64,000 nucleotides of DNA from Demequina subtropica (GCF_000971235.1 NZ_BBMB01000001.1:1-64000), one strand, 5' to 3'; positions 34,540-44,058 are shown, counted from the first letter of the stretch. The notes: generated by a model not told the origin, from the letters alone. Numbers and translations: made by a program.

Positions 34540-36327
34540 TCAGACCCTACGCGTTCGCGCGGCTGCGCCAGCTGAGAAGTAGCGCCGCAGGTGCTCGCGG
34601 AGTCCCGCGTCACAGACGTAGACGTAGGTGCCAAGCATGCCGCGTGTGAGGAGGACGGAGTAGATGTTCTTCACCATGCGCAGGATGTCGTCGTCTGAAT
34701 AGGCCAGGCCCAGCAAGTTGTTGTTTGCTCGGCCCTTCTTGTCGAAGTAGTTGGCGCGATCGAACCGGATCCGCTGGGAGTGGTCATCGAAGTAGATGTC
34801 GCGCCCGATGATGACGCCGACGTAATTGAGGTCGTATCCCTGCACCGTATGAATGGAGCCAACCTCTTCCACCGAGGTACGGCTGTTGATCCAATCGGTC
34901 GCCTCGCGATTCCAGCAGAGTCGGATCCCGTCGATCTCCATATCGAAGACGCCGTCGCCCGGCTTGCCGCCCTTCGAGTTCCATGGCCAGGCGTAACCCG
35001 CAGCAAGCCTTGCGAGGCCATGCTCGCGGTTCTTCGCAACGATCTCGTCGCGCATGCTGCCAAGGTCCTCGAAGAACCGGAGGTCGTAGCCGTGGAACTG
35101 CTGCGGCGTTTCGGGAGCGTAGTCGCTCAACACGGCTCGCACATACCCGATGTAGTCGTCGCCAGCCCTGACCCGCATCTGCGTCATCAAGGGGTAGGTG
35201 CGATCCCGCGCGGCGGCTCGCAGGCCGTGGAGTGCCGCCTCGGGCACGTCGATGGGGCGCACGCCCTGGCCCTCGTCCAACAGGAACACTTGGTGACGGC
35301 TACGACGCACGATCCAGTCGATCTGTGTGAGGTGACGCCAGTCCTCGTCGCGCTGGGCAAGATGCTGGCTCGCTTCGCGGTACGCCTTCGTCAGCGTTCC
35401 CATTGCCTGGGCGCCGTACTGCGTCAGGCGGTGGGTCTCGTCGATGACAAGCAGGTCGTAGTCGTGCTCTGAGTTCGCGACGTCGTACGGAGTCAGCACC
35501 ATCGATTTGTGGAGCCCCGGTGTACGGGCGAAGACCTTCTTGATGGAGGCGCGGAGCGACTGCTGGGGCACCACCAGCCCGATGCGCGCCCCACGGAGAA
35601 GTGCTCGGCGGTCGAGTTCGAAGAACTCCGAGAACACGGACTCCGCGTCGGGGTTGTCGTGGTCGTTGCCGTTCTGGATGTCGACGAGGAGCTTAATCAG
35701 GTAGATCGCCACGATGGTCTTGCCGGTACCGGGGCCGCCCTCGACGACCGCCGTGCTGTCGAGGCCCGAAGCTCGATCGGCGAGCAAGCCCTGGATGATG
35801 TCCTCGACGACCACCTCCTGGTCCTTGTTCAGCGCTTTGAACGGAGAAAGCTTGAACAGGTCGCTGTTGACGATCTCAGGGATGCGCTTCTCGAAGAGCC
35901 CGGACTTGCGCAACTGCTCGAAGACTTCGGCGAACGCGTCCTGATAGGCGACTCGGTCGAAGTACTCGGCGTTGGTGACCCCGTCGTTGCGATTGAGGAC
36001 CTGGAATCTCCCGTCGCCCGAGAACATGCGAATGAGGAACGATTCGAGATCAAGACAGACCGACTTGTTGAAGGTGTCGTCCAAGACGATACGCAACGAC
36101 CTGAGGCCCTGCTTCTCCGTCGATTCGAGGTGCTGGCGCATGCGCGACACCGCGTTCAGCGACTCACCGACGTACACGTCGCGGTCGTTGTTCAGGGTGT
36201 AGACGACGGGCCAGTTGCGGTGGCGCCCGTGCGGATCTGACCACGCATCGATAGAGCGCCGCGTGAAATCGATGTGCTCGATCTGCGTGCTCGGGCGTGA
36301 CGAGCCCGCTCGGTCCGCGTGGTCCAT
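34540..36327 (-). CDS. GIY-YIG nuclease-DUF2075 (Schlafen-like) helicase
   Basis: 595 residues. The N-terminal GIY-YIG domain has VVYTLNNDRDVYVGESLNAV (residues 41-60) with R62 and H66 following, and a second acidic region further on. From residue 170 comes a DUF2075/SLFN group helicase: Walker A GGPGTGKT (197-204), LVVPQQSLRAS, Walker B VIDETHR (294-300), LLDEGQ and a motif VI-like VLLTRGMLGTYVYV. TAGATT lies six bases upstream of ATG 36327 (leaderless). Similar proteins occur in defence islands. With MazG it is a candidate anti-phage operon. Confidence 0.85.
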   Translation of the reverse strand: MDHADRAGSSRPSTQIEHIDFTRRSIDAWSDPHGRHRNWPVVYTLNNDRDVYVGESLNAVSRMRQHLESTEKQGLRSLRIVLDDTFNKSVCLDLESFLIRMFSGDGRFQVLNRNDGVTNAEYFDRVAYQDAFAEVFEQLRKSGLFEKRIPEIVNSDLFKLSPFKALNKDQEVVVEDIIQGLLADRASGLDSTAVVEGGPGTGKTIVAIYLIKLLVDIQNGNDHDNPDAESVFSEFFELDRRALLRGARIGLVVPQQSLRASIKKVFARTPGLHKSMVLTPYDVANSEHDYDLLVIDETHRLTQYGAQAMGTLTKAYREASQHLAQRDEDWRHLTQIDWIVRRSRHQVFLLDEGQGVRPIDVPEAALHGLRAAARDRTYPLMTQMRVRAGDDYIGYVRAVLSDYAPETPQQFHGYDLRFFEDLGSMRDEIVAKNREHGLARLAAGYAWPWNSKGGKPGDGVFDMEIDGIRLCWNREATDWINSRTSVEEVGSIHTVQGYDLNYVGVIIGRDIYFDDHSQRIRFDRANYFDKKGRANNNLLGLAYSDDDILRMVKNIYSVLLTRGMLGTYVYVCDAGLREHLRRYFSAGAAARTRRV

Positions 36328-36431
36328 GAAGACAATCTAGGCGGCATGGACGGGTCATCCAGGCACTTCGCCGCCGCGTGGCCGACGGTCGCACCTTTTC
36401 GAGTCGCGCTCGCCTGCCAGCTGCATCGTCC

Positions 36432-36479
36432 CTCCTGAGGACCAAGGTCCCTAGGAGTGTCGCGATACACGCCTACCGT
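36432..36479 (+). promoter_or_regulatory. DosR-like box and -10 of hydB
   Basis: The near-palindrome spans 36432-36457, with core GGACC-AA-GGTCC at 36439-36450 and CTCCTGAG/CTAGGAG flanks that also pair. TACCGT (36474-36479) is the -10, its first base 29.5 nt past the box centre, putting the box near -41.5. A ribosome site AGAGGAGG and ATG 36498 follow. DosR/DevR is known to control the group 3b hydrogenase of mycobacteria, so an analogous regulator is inferred. Confidence 0.6.
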
Positions 36480-36542
36480 CGCAAGAGGAGGCGTGTCATG
36501 GACGACATCCGAATCCTCGAGCCGAAAGGTCTCGACGCACTC
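36438..36542 (+). repeat. Direct repeat A: hydB promoter, leader and first codons
   Basis: This segment aligns without gaps to 40158-40262 in front of hydG (constant offset 3720). By hand I count about 79 identities in 105 positions, with 100% identity through the palindrome core, the GGAGGCGTGTCATGGACGAC stretch and GGTCTCGACGC. It includes the first 14-15 codons of both genes. Confidence 0.75.
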
Positions 36543-37643
36543 ATCGCGGCACTACACGAGCGCGGCTACCGCGTCGTCGGGCCGACCGTCCGGGGCGATG
36601 CAATCGTCACCGGCGACATCCACGCGGCCGTCGACCTGCCACAGGGCGTCGGCGACACGCAGGAGGCGGGCGCCTACCGCCTGAGGCAGCGCGACGACGA
36701 CGCCTTTTTCGGCTTCGCCGACCCCGCCCAGTCCACCAAGCCGGTGTTCTTCCCGGCCGAGGAGGTCGTCTGGCGCGGCCGCCGCGAGGAAGGGCACTTC
36801 ACCGTCGAAAGGGACGCGCCCAAGGATCAGCCGATCGCCCTCCTAGGAGTCCGCAGCTGCGACCTCCGTGCCGTCCAAATCCACGACGCCGTCCTCGCCG
36901 ACCGCCCCTTCCACGACGCCCACTACGTCGCCCGCCGCGATGGCACCTTCACGGTCACCGTCGCCTGCGGCGAGCCCGCTGCCACCTGCTTCTGCGCCTC
37001 GATGGGCACCGGCCCACGCCCCGCCGCGACCGACCCTCAGACGCTCGAGCCCTCCTACGACCTCCTCCTCACCGAAGTCCTGACCCCCACCCACCACTTC
37101 GTCCTTGAAGTAGGCACCGAGGCGGGCAGAGAGGTAGCTGCCTCCATCGACACCACCAAGGCAGGCCGGGCAGAACAGCAAGAAGCCATAGCCGTCACCG
37201 ACCAAGCGGCAGCCCGCCAAACGAGAGCCATCAACACCGACACCATCCACGACGTCCTCCGAGCCTCCGCAGAAAGCCCACGATGGGACGACGTCGCCAG
37301 CCGCTGCCTCGCCTGCACCAACTGCACCCTCGTGTGCCCGACCTGCTTCTGCACCACCATCCAGGACACCAGCGACCTCGCCGGCGACAACGCCGAGCGC
37401 CACCGCGTCTGGGACTCCTGCTTCTCCGAGAGCTTCAGCTACATCCACGGCGGCCCGCTCCGCGGCGACGTCAAGGCCCGCTACCGCCAATGGATCACCC
37501 ACAAGCTCTCCAGCTGGCAGGACCAGTTCGGGATGCTCGGCTGCGTCGGCTGCGGACGCTGCATCGCCTGGTGCCCGGTCGGCATCGACATCACCGAGGA
37601 GGCCGCGGCGCTCGGCCGCATGGCGACCGCCGCATCGTCCTGA
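36498..37643 (+). CDS. hydB: Group 3b hydrogenase, iron-sulfur subunit HydB/HyhB
   Basis: 381-residue electron-transfer subunit (sulfhydrogenase beta). Two ferredoxin-like clusters are visible: C270, C273, C276, C280 with further C283 and C285 in [16 protein letters not shown], and C349, C352, C355, C359 in [28 protein letters not shown] and [15 protein letters not shown] are family motifs. It would pass electrons between the NiFe catalytic dimer and the flavin subunit. The other subunits begin 2.6 kb downstream, separated by a three-gene insert. The promoter carries a DosR-like box. Confidence 0.93.
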   Translation: MDDIRILEPKGLDALIAALHERGYRVVGPTVRGDAIVTGDIHAAVDLPQGVGDTQEAGAYRLRQRDDDAFFGFADPAQSTKPVFFPAEEVVWRGRREEGHFTVERDAPKDQPIALLGVRSCDLRAVQIHDAVLADRPFHDAHYVARRDGTFTVTVACGEPAATCFCASMGTGPRPAATDPQTLEPSYDLLLTEVLTPTHHFVLEVGTEAGREVAASIDTTKAGRAEQQEAIAVTDQAAARQTRAINTDTIHDVLRASAESPRWDDVASRCLACTNCTLVCPTCFCTTIQDTSDLAGDNAERHRVWDSCFSESFSYIHGGPLRGDVKARYRQWITHKLSSWQDQFGMLGCVGCGRCIAWCPVGIDITEEAAALGRMATAASS

Positions 37644-37708
37644 CGAGTGCCAGACGATGCTCGGCGCGCCCGCCAGATGCCAGCAGCGTGCCTGGTATCT
37701 TCGCCCGC

Positions 37709-38386
37709 ATGGACGCTCACGATGCTGTCGCAACCTTCCTCGCGCAGGTCCACCATGACTTCAAGGACGGTGTCCGCTCGCTGACCAGTTACGGGTATCC
37801 CGACTCACTCGCACTGTGCGCCCTCGACTCGGTCTTCTCGCTGACTGCGCACTACTCGAGCACGCGCAGGGTGGTCGAGCGTTACCGCGCCGCCCGCGTG
37901 GCGGCCGGTGCTGATCCCGAGCGCGACGGTCTCGGAGACCTCGTCGCGGCGATCGACGCTGCGGGAGGTGCGAGCGCTGCGGCTACTGGCATTTTCGACA
38001 ACCGGCAGCACGCGCCAGGTGCCAAGCGTCTCAAGGCCGAGGCGCTCTACGGTGCCGCCGTGCGTCTTGCGGACGCCGGCATCGTGACGTCCATCGATCT
38101 CCGCGAAGCGGCCGCAGACCCCATCCGCCTCGCGGTCGTCGAGCGCGCTTGGCGAGCCGAGCGCGGCCTCGGCCAGGCCTCGTGGCGGTACCTCCTCATG
38201 CTCGCGGGTGTGCCGGGCGTGAAGATCGACCGCATGATCTCGCGGTACGTCACGCGCGCTCTTGGCGGGAACATCCCCAAGGCTCAGATCGAGAAGGTCT
38301 TTGCCGAAGCTTCCGAGACGCTCGGCGTCGAGATCCACGAGCTCGATCACGCAATATGGCGTATGGAGTCCGGGCGCGCCGACTAG
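37709..38386 (+). CDS. Uncharacterised HhH-like protein (cargo gene 1)
   Basis: 225 residues. [28 protein letters not shown] and [28 protein letters not shown] recur in a family of uncharacterised bacterial proteins, and the second segment has the look of a helix-hairpin-helix plus GPD-like region. No glycosylase catalytic residues can be assigned with confidence. TATCTT (37696-37701) seven bases before ATG 37709 indicates its own leaderless promoter. It has no evident link to hydrogen metabolism. Confidence 0.55.
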   Translation: MDAHDAVATFLAQVHHDFKDGVRSLTSYGYPDSLALCALDSVFSLTAHYSSTRRVVERYRAARVAAGADPERDGLGDLVAAIDAAGGASAAATGIFDNRQHAPGAKRLKAEALYGAAVRLADAGIVTSIDLREAAADPIRLAVVERAWRAERGLGQASWRYLLMLAGVPGVKIDRMISRYVTRALGGNIPKAQIEKVFAEASETLGVEIHELDHAIWRMESGRAD

Positions 38387-38463
38387 GGCCCAAGGGCCTG
38401 AGAGGGCTGCTGGCGCGCTGTCGGCGAGGTCCGGCTGTCACACCTCGCGCGTACCGTCCACCC

Positions 38464-39095
38464 ATGATCGTCGCCGACGGACCGGGTTTCGCCTCCCCCG
38501 ACAGGCTTCGCGCCCTGTGCGCCGCCGACCCGACCGCGCACGCGCTGACATTCGTCCGAGCCCTCAACAGCATGGCGCTCGACTTCGACCCGCTGCCACG
38601 CGCGATGGACTACCTCGACGAGGCCGCGTTCGACCTGACCCGCCTCATCGACGCCGATGGTGCGACCCCGGAGCGGCTGCACCACCTCGTCATGGTCCTT
38701 GCGAACCAGGCGCAGTGCGCGGCGTTCAGCGGCGCCACCGGATGGTCCGACCTGCCTCGCGCTCTCGATGCCTCGGCCCAAGCGGTGGTGGTCCAGCGAG
38801 AGCAGGTGGCGCACGCGGTGGAAGCAGGGGCGCCGAGTGTCCCCGAGGCGCGCGCAGTCCTCGCCGAGCTGCTCCTGCTGAGCGCCCGCATCCACGCAGC
38901 CTGCGCGCAGCTGGATGAGGCCGAGGACGCCTACCGCGAGGCGGAGGAGATCATCCGACGGGAAAACCTCCATGAGCAGTGGGGCGATGCGCTCCGCACC
39001 GTGGGCGCGGAACTCGGCGTCGACCTCGGAGAGTGGGGGGCCCGCTCGCGCCCGAGGGCCGGGTGCACCGCTGGTACTGGTACCAGCCGGTGTGA
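38464..39095 (+). pseudogene. TPR-like hypothetical, frameshifted near its end
   Basis: About 190 sensible residues: helical repeats (AMDYLDEAAFDLTRLIDADG, LAELLLLSARIHAACAQLDEAEDAYREAEE) suggest a tetratricopeptide-like fold. After VDLGEWG the annotated frame turns into Arg/Pro/Ser-rich noise running to 39261. If the G6 run at 39035-39040 had one more G, the frame would continue GGPLAPEGRVHRWYWYQPV and stop at 39093-39095, much more protein-like. TACCGT (38452-38457) six bases before ATG supports the start. Real frameshift or sequencing error cannot be separated here. Confidence 0.55.
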
Positions 39096-39290
39096 TCCGG
39101 GCCTGCCGCGGCCTGCGCCGGCCTCAGCGCGATGTACCCGGCAGATGCGCAGGCGAAAGGGTCCACGGGCGGTGCCCGAGCATCGTCCACGCCGTCGGGC
39201 TGCAGAATCGCCTCACCGCACGCGGCCCTGTGGACAACCGGCCGGAGGCCGGTTGCCGTGAGTACGGTGCGAGAGGTCGAGGAGGTGCAC

Positions 39291-40031
39291 ATGCGTAGCG
39301 GAGACCACGTCGAGATCCACCTTGCTTACGTCAAGGACGTGGGGATAGCGGGAGAGTGGCCATGGGCGACGGCGGTGGACGCGGACGAGGGCGGCGACAC
39401 GTTCCGCGTCGAGAACTTCCTCACGATGACGCCCCTGGTCGTGGGTGATCTCGTCAGATGCCAGCTGGGCGCGGATTCCAAGCTCCACGTGGCGGAGATC
39501 GTGGCACTCCTGCCCGGGGTGCTACTCGGACTGACCCACCCGCGGGACACCGAGGCGACGGTCAGGCCCATCGCGCAGGAGTTGAGTGACGCGGGCTTCG
39601 CCGTGAATCGCCCGGGCGACGGCTTCCTGCAGGTCTGGGCCGGTGCGTCTCCTCCGCACCTTGTGCAGGCACTGCTGCGACACGACTGGCCGGATGGCTG
39701 GGAGGTCGCGGAGAGGCTCGATGCTGTCGGCCGCATCACGCAGATCGACCGAGACATCGACCTCGCACCCGCGTCGAGCGTGAGCGCGCCGGAAGTCGAT
39801 ACAGGCTACTGGGCCGCCGAGGACCCGGCCTGGCAGCGGCGTGGCGTGAGCGACCCGGACACGCTCAGCCGCCTTCAGCTGCTTGCCGTCGAGGACCCGC
39901 GTGTCCTCGCAACCATCCGTGCCGGCAGGCATGCCGACGTGCTGACATACATGTCGCGCATCGCCGTGCGCGATCCGCGACTGCTTCCACCCCTGACTCG
40001 CCCGTTGCTGGTGGATCCGCCGGGAGAGTGA
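39291..40031 (+). CDS. DUF4265-like hypothetical (cargo gene 3)
   Basis: 246 residues. The N-terminal 110 (HVEIHLAYVKDVGIAGEWPWATAVD ... YRVENF-like FRVENFLTMTPLVVGDLVRCQLGADSKLHVAEIV) resemble DUF4265 proteins. The rest is unassigned and ends in an acidic/Leu-rich repeat-like segment. ATG 39291 has AGGAGG six bases upstream and TACGGT (39262-39267) as a -10 with a short leader. It lies last in the insert between hydB and hydG. Confidence 0.55.
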   Translation: MRSGDHVEIHLAYVKDVGIAGEWPWATAVDADEGGDTFRVENFLTMTPLVVGDLVRCQLGADSKLHVAEIVALLPGVLLGLTHPRDTEATVRPIAQELSDAGFAVNRPGDGFLQVWAGASPPHLVQALLRHDWPDGWEVAERLDAVGRITQIDRDIDLAPASSVSAPEVDTGYWAAEDPAWQRRGVSDPDTLSRLQLLAVEDPRVLATIRAGRHADVLTYMSRIAVRDPRLLPPLTRPLLVDPPGE

Positions 40032-40067
40032 CGTAGCCGCGAGCACACCGCCCGCAACAGAACGCAA

Positions 40068-40104
40068 CCTCGTGCAGGAAATGCGCGAGGACCGCGACAC
40101 GAAC
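40068..40104 (+). repeat. Degenerate copy of the dispersed palindrome
   Basis: CCTCGTGCAGGAAATGCGCG followed by AGGACCGCGACACGAAC aligns with the 6104-6139 copy (CTCGTGCAGGAAAGGTGCGAGG then AGCACGACACGAAC). It lies at the right end of the cargo, 54 bases before the duplicated hydG promoter. No inverted partner is nearby. Confidence 0.5.
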
Positions 40105-40157
40105 ATGCCGATCCCGCGCGCGCAGCCTCGCGCCCGGCGAAGCCCCAAGACCCCACC

Positions 40158-40199
40158 CGGACCAAGGTCCCTGGAATCGCCTCAGGACGCGCCTAGCGT
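40158..40199 (+). promoter_or_regulatory. DosR-like box and -10 of hydG
   Basis: CGGACCAAGGTCCC (40158-40171) contains the same GGACC-AA-GGTCC core (40159-40170) as hydB. The -10 TAGCGT is at 40194-40199, again 29.5 nt from the box centre. The ribosome site GCGGAGG and ATG 40218 sit at the same distances as at hydB. Confidence 0.6.
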
Positions 40200-40262
40200 C
40201 GAATGCGGAGGCGTGTCATGGACGACATCCGCATTCCCGAGCCACTCGGTCTCGACGCGAGA
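40158..40262 (+). repeat. Direct repeat B: hydG promoter, leader and first codons
   Basis: Partner of the 36438-36542 repeat (offset 3720, no gaps). Downstream of about codon 15 the two genes diverge completely, so the similarity is not due to homology between the proteins. Confidence 0.75.
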
Positions 40263-41141
40263 GTCGCGCCAGGCTCGACTGCGGCCTCCGAGCAGGCAGC
40301 GACCGCCGTGCTCGACCCCGACCCGATGGTCCCGCGCCGCTACGTCATCACGCACGTCCGCCAGGACACGCGCGACACCTTCACGCTCCTGCTCGATCCC
40401 GCAGACGGCAAGCCCCCGATCGCCTTCAAAGCCGGTCAGTTCACCATGCTCCACGCCTTCGGCGTCGGCGAGGTCCCCATCTCCATCTCCGGTGACCCGA
40501 GCGACCCCGCCCCGCTCGAGCACACCATCAGGAACGTCGGCGCCGTCACGCGCGCCCTCGTCGAGGCCGCCCCCGGCACGGAGGTCGGCGTCCGCGGCCC
40601 CTTCGGCACGTCATGGGACGTGGACGATGCGCGAGGTCACGACGTCGTCTTCGTCACCGGCGGCATCGGCCTCTCGCCCCTGCGCCCCGCGATCCTCGAC
40701 GTCCTGCACCACCGCGACGACTACGGCAAGGTGCTCCTGCTCTACGGATCGAGGACCCCCGACGACATCCTCTACGGCCACGAGATGCACCGTTGGGGCG
40801 ACCTCAACGACGTCAACGTCCAGATGACCGTCGACAACGCGCCCTATGGCTACAAGGGCAAGGTCGGGTTCGTCACGGAGCTGGTCGCGCGCGCCGGCTT
40901 CAACCCCCGCAACGCGTTCGCCTTCGTGTGCGGGCCCGAGGTCATGATGCGCTCCGCCGCCACCGCACTCAATGGTCGGGGCGTCCCCAAGCACAAGATC
41001 CGCCTCAGCATGGAGCGGTCCATGAAGTGCGGCGTGGGCCTGTGCGGGCACTGTCAGCTGCGCGAGCTGTTCGTGTGCGTCGACGGGCCGGTGCTCGACT
41101 TCGCCCGCCTCGAGCCGCTCATGAACGTGAGGGAGCTCTGA
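40218..41141 (+). CDS. hydG: Group 3b hydrogenase flavoprotein subunit HydG/HyhG
   Basis: 307-residue NAD(P)-reducing subunit (sulfhydrogenase gamma). FAD-binding domain with [24 protein letters not shown](P)-binding [18 protein letters not shown] and the C-terminal [2Fe-2S] ligands in [12 protein letters not shown] ... FVCVDGPVL. The first 14 residues, [14 protein letters not shown], copy the hydB N-terminus ([14 protein letters not shown]). The native family start would be nearer [11 protein letters not shown], so HydG is N-terminally chimeric. hydD follows one base after the stop. Confidence 0.93.
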   Translation: MDDIRIPEPLGLDARVAPGSTAASEQAATAVLDPDPMVPRRYVITHVRQDTRDTFTLLLDPADGKPPIAFKAGQFTMLHAFGVGEVPISISGDPSDPAPLEHTIRNVGAVTRALVEAAPGTEVGVRGPFGTSWDVDDARGHDVVFVTGGIGLSPLRPAILDVLHHRDDYGKVLLLYGSRTPDDILYGHEMHRWGDLNDVNVQMTVDNAPYGYKGKVGFVTELVARAGFNPRNAFAFVCGPEVMMRSAATALNGRGVPKHKIRLSMERSMKCGVGLCGHCQLRELFVCVDGPVLDFARLEPLMNVREL

Positions 41142-41142
41142 C

Positions 41143-42027
41143 ATGACCGAGCACACCCATCCCCACGCGCACACGCACGATGCGCCGGCCGGCCAGGTCG
41201 CGGCGGCCCCGGACACCCGCCCCAAGCTCGCCGTCTGGAAGTTCGCGTCCTGCGACGGCTGCCAGCTCAGCATCCTCAACTGCGAGGACGAGCTCCTCCA
41301 GATCGCAGAGAACATCCACATCGCGTACTTCCCAGAAGCAACAAGAGCGATCGTCGAGGGCCCGTACGAGCTCTCCCTCGTCGAGGGCAGCATCACCACG
41401 CCCGAGGACGTCAAGCGCATCCACGAGATCCGCGCACAGTCCGGCACCGTGGTGACCATCGGCGCGTGTGCCACCGCCGGCGGCATCCAGGCCCTGCGCA
41501 ACTGGGCCGACGTCGACGAGTTCCGCAGCATCGTGTACGCCCACCCCGAGTACCTGAAGACCCTCGACACCAGCACGCCCATCGCGAGCCACATCGACGT
41601 CGACTACGAGCTGCGCGGCTGCCCGGTGGACAAGGTCCAGCTGGTGGAGGTGTTGGCCGCCTTCCTCAACGGCCGCAAGCCGCGCATCCCCACGTACTCG
41701 GTGTGCGTCGAGTGCAAGCTCAAGGGCAACGTCTGCGTGCCGGTCGCGACCGGCACGCCCTGCCTCGGCCCCGTGACCCAGGCGGGATGCGGCGCGCTCT
41801 GCCCGAGCTACGGCCGCGGCTGCTACGGCTGCTTCGGCCCGCAGGACAGCGCCAACACCGACGCGATGACGCGCCAGCTCACGGAGCTCGGGATGTCCGA
41901 CGCCGACATCGTCCGCGTCTACCGGACCTTCAACGCCGGCGCACCGGAGTTCGCGGCGGCCTCCGACAAGATCGCCGCCGCGGCCGGCTTCGGGCCAGGC
42001 AACGGCGGGGGACGGGGCGCGTCATGA
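41143..42027 (+). CDS. hydD: Group 3b hydrogenase small subunit HydD/HyhS
   Basis: 294 residues. The proximal cluster is C37-x2-C40 in [18 protein letters not shown], with later ligands in [12 protein letters not shown] and RGCPVDK. Extra C-rich region [13 protein letters not shown] and [15 protein letters not shown] bind two more [4Fe-4S] clusters. There is no Tat signal, so the enzyme is cytoplasmic, as expected for group 3b. The His-rich start [10 protein letters not shown] may hold nickel. It overlaps hydA by ATGA. Confidence 0.93.
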   Translation: MTEHTHPHAHTHDAPAGQVAAAPDTRPKLAVWKFASCDGCQLSILNCEDELLQIAENIHIAYFPEATRAIVEGPYELSLVEGSITTPEDVKRIHEIRAQSGTVVTIGACATAGGIQALRNWADVDEFRSIVYAHPEYLKTLDTSTPIASHIDVDYELRGCPVDKVQLVEVLAAFLNGRKPRIPTYSVCVECKLKGNVCVPVATGTPCLGPVTQAGCGALCPSYGRGCYGCFGPQDSANTDAMTRQLTELGMSDADIVRVYRTFNAGAPEFAAASDKIAAAAGFGPGNGGGRGAS

Positions 42028-43331
42028 CCCACCAGCTCAAGGACGGCGGGCAGGTGATGCACGTCGGAATGCTCGCGCGCGTCGAGGGCGAAGGCGGCAT
42101 GCACATCGAGTTCAAGGACGGCAAGGTCGACAGCGTCAAGCTCAACATCTTCGAGCCGCCCCGCTTCTACGAGGGCTTCCTCCGCGGCCGCAAGTTCACG
42201 GAGCCGCCGGACATCACGGCACGCATCTGCGGCATCTGCCCCGTGGCCTACCAGAGCGCCAGCACCGAGGCCATGGAGAACATCTGCGGCGCGCAGACCA
42301 CAGACCAGATCCAACTCATGCGCCGCCTGCTCTACTGCGGCGAGTGGATTGAGTCCCACGCCCTCCACATCTTCATGCTCCACGCGCCCGACTTCCTGGG
42401 CTACGAGAGCTCCCTCGAGATGGCCAAGGACCTCCCCGACGTGGTCCACATGGCGCTGCGCCTCAAGAAGGCGGGCAACGACCTCATGACGGCCGTCGGC
42501 GGCCGCGCGATCCACCCCGTGAACGTCAAGGTCGGCGGCTTCTACCGGATGCCCACGGTCGAGGAGCTGCAGCGGCTCCGCCCCGACCTCGAGCGCGGTG
42601 TCGAGGAGGCATACTCGGCGATCAACCTGGTCGCGGGCTTCGAGTTCCCCGAGTTCCACCAGGACTACACCTACGTCGCTCTGCGGCACCCCGACTGGTA
42701 CCCGCTCGAGCGCGGCACGCACGTGATCACGAGCACCGGCCTGAGCTTCCCGATCGCCCAGATCCCCGACCACATCACCGAGTTCCACGTCGAGCACTCG
42801 AACGCTTTGCACGCGAGCTTCGACGGCCAGCCCTACTTCGTGGGTCCCCTCGCGCGTTACGCCCTCAACTTCGACCAGCTCAGCCCGCGCGCGCAGGAGG
42901 CCGCGCTCGCCACGGGCATCGGGCGGGAGTGCCGCAACCCCTTCAAGTCGATCATCGTCCGCGCGGTCGAGCTCGCCTACGCCTTCGAGGAGGCGCTGCG
43001 CATCATCGACGGCTGGGTCGACGGCCACGCGCCCAGCGTCGAGGTCCGGCCTCAGGCGGGCGAGGGCATCGGCGCCTCGGAGGCCCCGCGCGGCATGATC
43101 TGGCACCGGTATCGCATCGACGCGGACGGCATCATCACGGACGCGCAGATCGTGCCGCCCACCTCCCAGAACCAGGCCAGCATCGAGGCGGACCTGCGCA
43201 AGGCCGCCGAGCAGTGGACCGACCTGGACGACCACATGCTCACGCACCGCTGCGAGGAGGCCATCCGCAACTACGACCCCTGCATCTCGTGCGCGACCCA
43301 CTTCCTCGACCTGAGGGTGAAGCGATCATGA
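42024..43331 (+). CDS. hydA: Group 3b hydrogenase catalytic large subunit HydA/HyhL
   Basis: 435 residues. The NiFe ligands are C69 and C72 in the L1 motif RICGICP and C420 and C423 in the L2 motif DPCISCATH. Nine residues (FLDLRVKRS) follow H426 and would be cut off by the endopeptidase encoded next, completing NiFe insertion. The subunit catalyses reversible H2 oxidation, coupled through HydB/HydG to NAD(P). It is translationally coupled on both sides. Confidence 0.95.
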   Translation: MTHQLKDGGQVMHVGMLARVEGEGGMHIEFKDGKVDSVKLNIFEPPRFYEGFLRGRKFTEPPDITARICGICPVAYQSASTEAMENICGAQTTDQIQLMRRLLYCGEWIESHALHIFMLHAPDFLGYESSLEMAKDLPDVVHMALRLKKAGNDLMTAVGGRAIHPVNVKVGGFYRMPTVEELQRLRPDLERGVEEAYSAINLVAGFEFPEFHQDYTYVALRHPDWYPLERGTHVITSTGLSFPIAQIPDHITEFHVEHSNALHASFDGQPYFVGPLARYALNFDQLSPRAQEAALATGIGRECRNPFKSIIVRAVELAYAFEEALRIIDGWVDGHAPSVEVRPQAGEGIGASEAPRGMIWHRYRIDADGIITDAQIVPPTSQNQASIEADLRKAAEQWTDLDDHMLTHRCEEAIRNYDPCISCATHFLDLRVKRS

Positions 43332-43825
43332 GCGAGGGCAGGGTGCTGGTGGTCGGGCTGGGCAGCCCCGACCGGGGGGACGATGCGGTCGGCAGCGCCG
43401 TCGCCGAGCGGCTGGCAGGGCTGCACTTCGAGGGCGTCGACATCGTGACGCGCGAGGACCCCACCCAGCTGGTTCAGCTGTGGTCGGGCCACGGCGCGGC
43501 GCTGGTGATCGACGCGGTCACGTCGGGCAACAAGCCCGGGATGCTGCACATCCGCGAGGTCGGCGATGCGGGGGAGCCGCTCCCCACGCACGCCTTCACG
43601 GCGGCGGGCCGCGGCGGGAGCCACGCCTTCGGGCTGGCCGGCGCCGTCGAGCTCGCGCGCACGCTGGGCACACTGCCCACGCACGTCACGGTCGTCGGAG
43701 TCGAGGCCAAGACCTTCGACTTCGGTCCGATGTCCCCGGAGATCACCCAAGCGCTCGACGCCGCGGTCGCGACCGCGGCGGCCGAGCTCATCGCGCTCAA
43801 AGAGGAGATGCAGTCATGTGCCTAG
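43328..43825 (+). CDS. Hydrogenase maturation endopeptidase
   Basis: 165 residues of the HyaD/HybD/HycI family. GLGSPDRGDDAVGSAV corresponds to the conserved GNxLxxDDGxG with the nickel-sensing acid, and IDAVTSGNKPG and HAFGL carry the other ligands. It should recognise nickel in HydA and remove the nine-residue tail. It overlaps hydA by ATGA and hypC by ten bases. Confidence 0.9.
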   Translation: MSEGRVLVVGLGSPDRGDDAVGSAVAERLAGLHFEGVDIVTREDPTQLVQLWSGHGAALVIDAVTSGNKPGMLHIREVGDAGEPLPTHAFTAAGRGGSHAFGLAGAVELARTLGTLPTHVTVVGVEAKTFDFGPMSPEITQALDAAVATAAAELIALKEEMQSCA

Positions 43826-44058
43826 GAACCATCGCCAAGGTGGTCGAGGTCCACAAGGACGGCCGCGCCGTCGTCGAGGACCACGGCAAGCGCCAGCTGG
43901 TGCTCGAGATGACCGTCAGCGATGACGACATCACCCCCGGAGACTGGGTGGTGGTCCAGTCCGGCTTCGCGCTCGAGCGCATCTCCGAGCAGGAGGCGCT
44001 CGAGGCCATGGCGATCCGCGAGACCGCGCCCCCGGATGAGGCAGGGCCGGCGACATGA
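43816..44058 (+). CDS. hypC: Hydrogenase assembly chaperone HypC/HybG
   Basis: 80 residues with the invariant N-terminus MCLGTIAKVVEV (Cys2 binds HypD and the iron centre) and GDWVVVQSGFALERI, the conserved HypC C-terminal beta-barrel segment. It carries Fe(CN)2CO to the large subunit. hypA, B, D, E and F are not in the window, so cofactor synthesis depends on genes elsewhere. Confidence 0.93.
   Translation: MCLGTIAKVVEVHKDGRAVVEDHGKRQLVLEMTVSDDDITPGDWVVVQSGFALERISEQEALEAMAIRETAPPDEAGPAT

Noticed and set aside
40225..41141. hydB and hydG as a tandem gene duplication
   Set aside because: Similarity ends after about codon 15. The proteins belong to different families, so only the promoter and start were duplicated.
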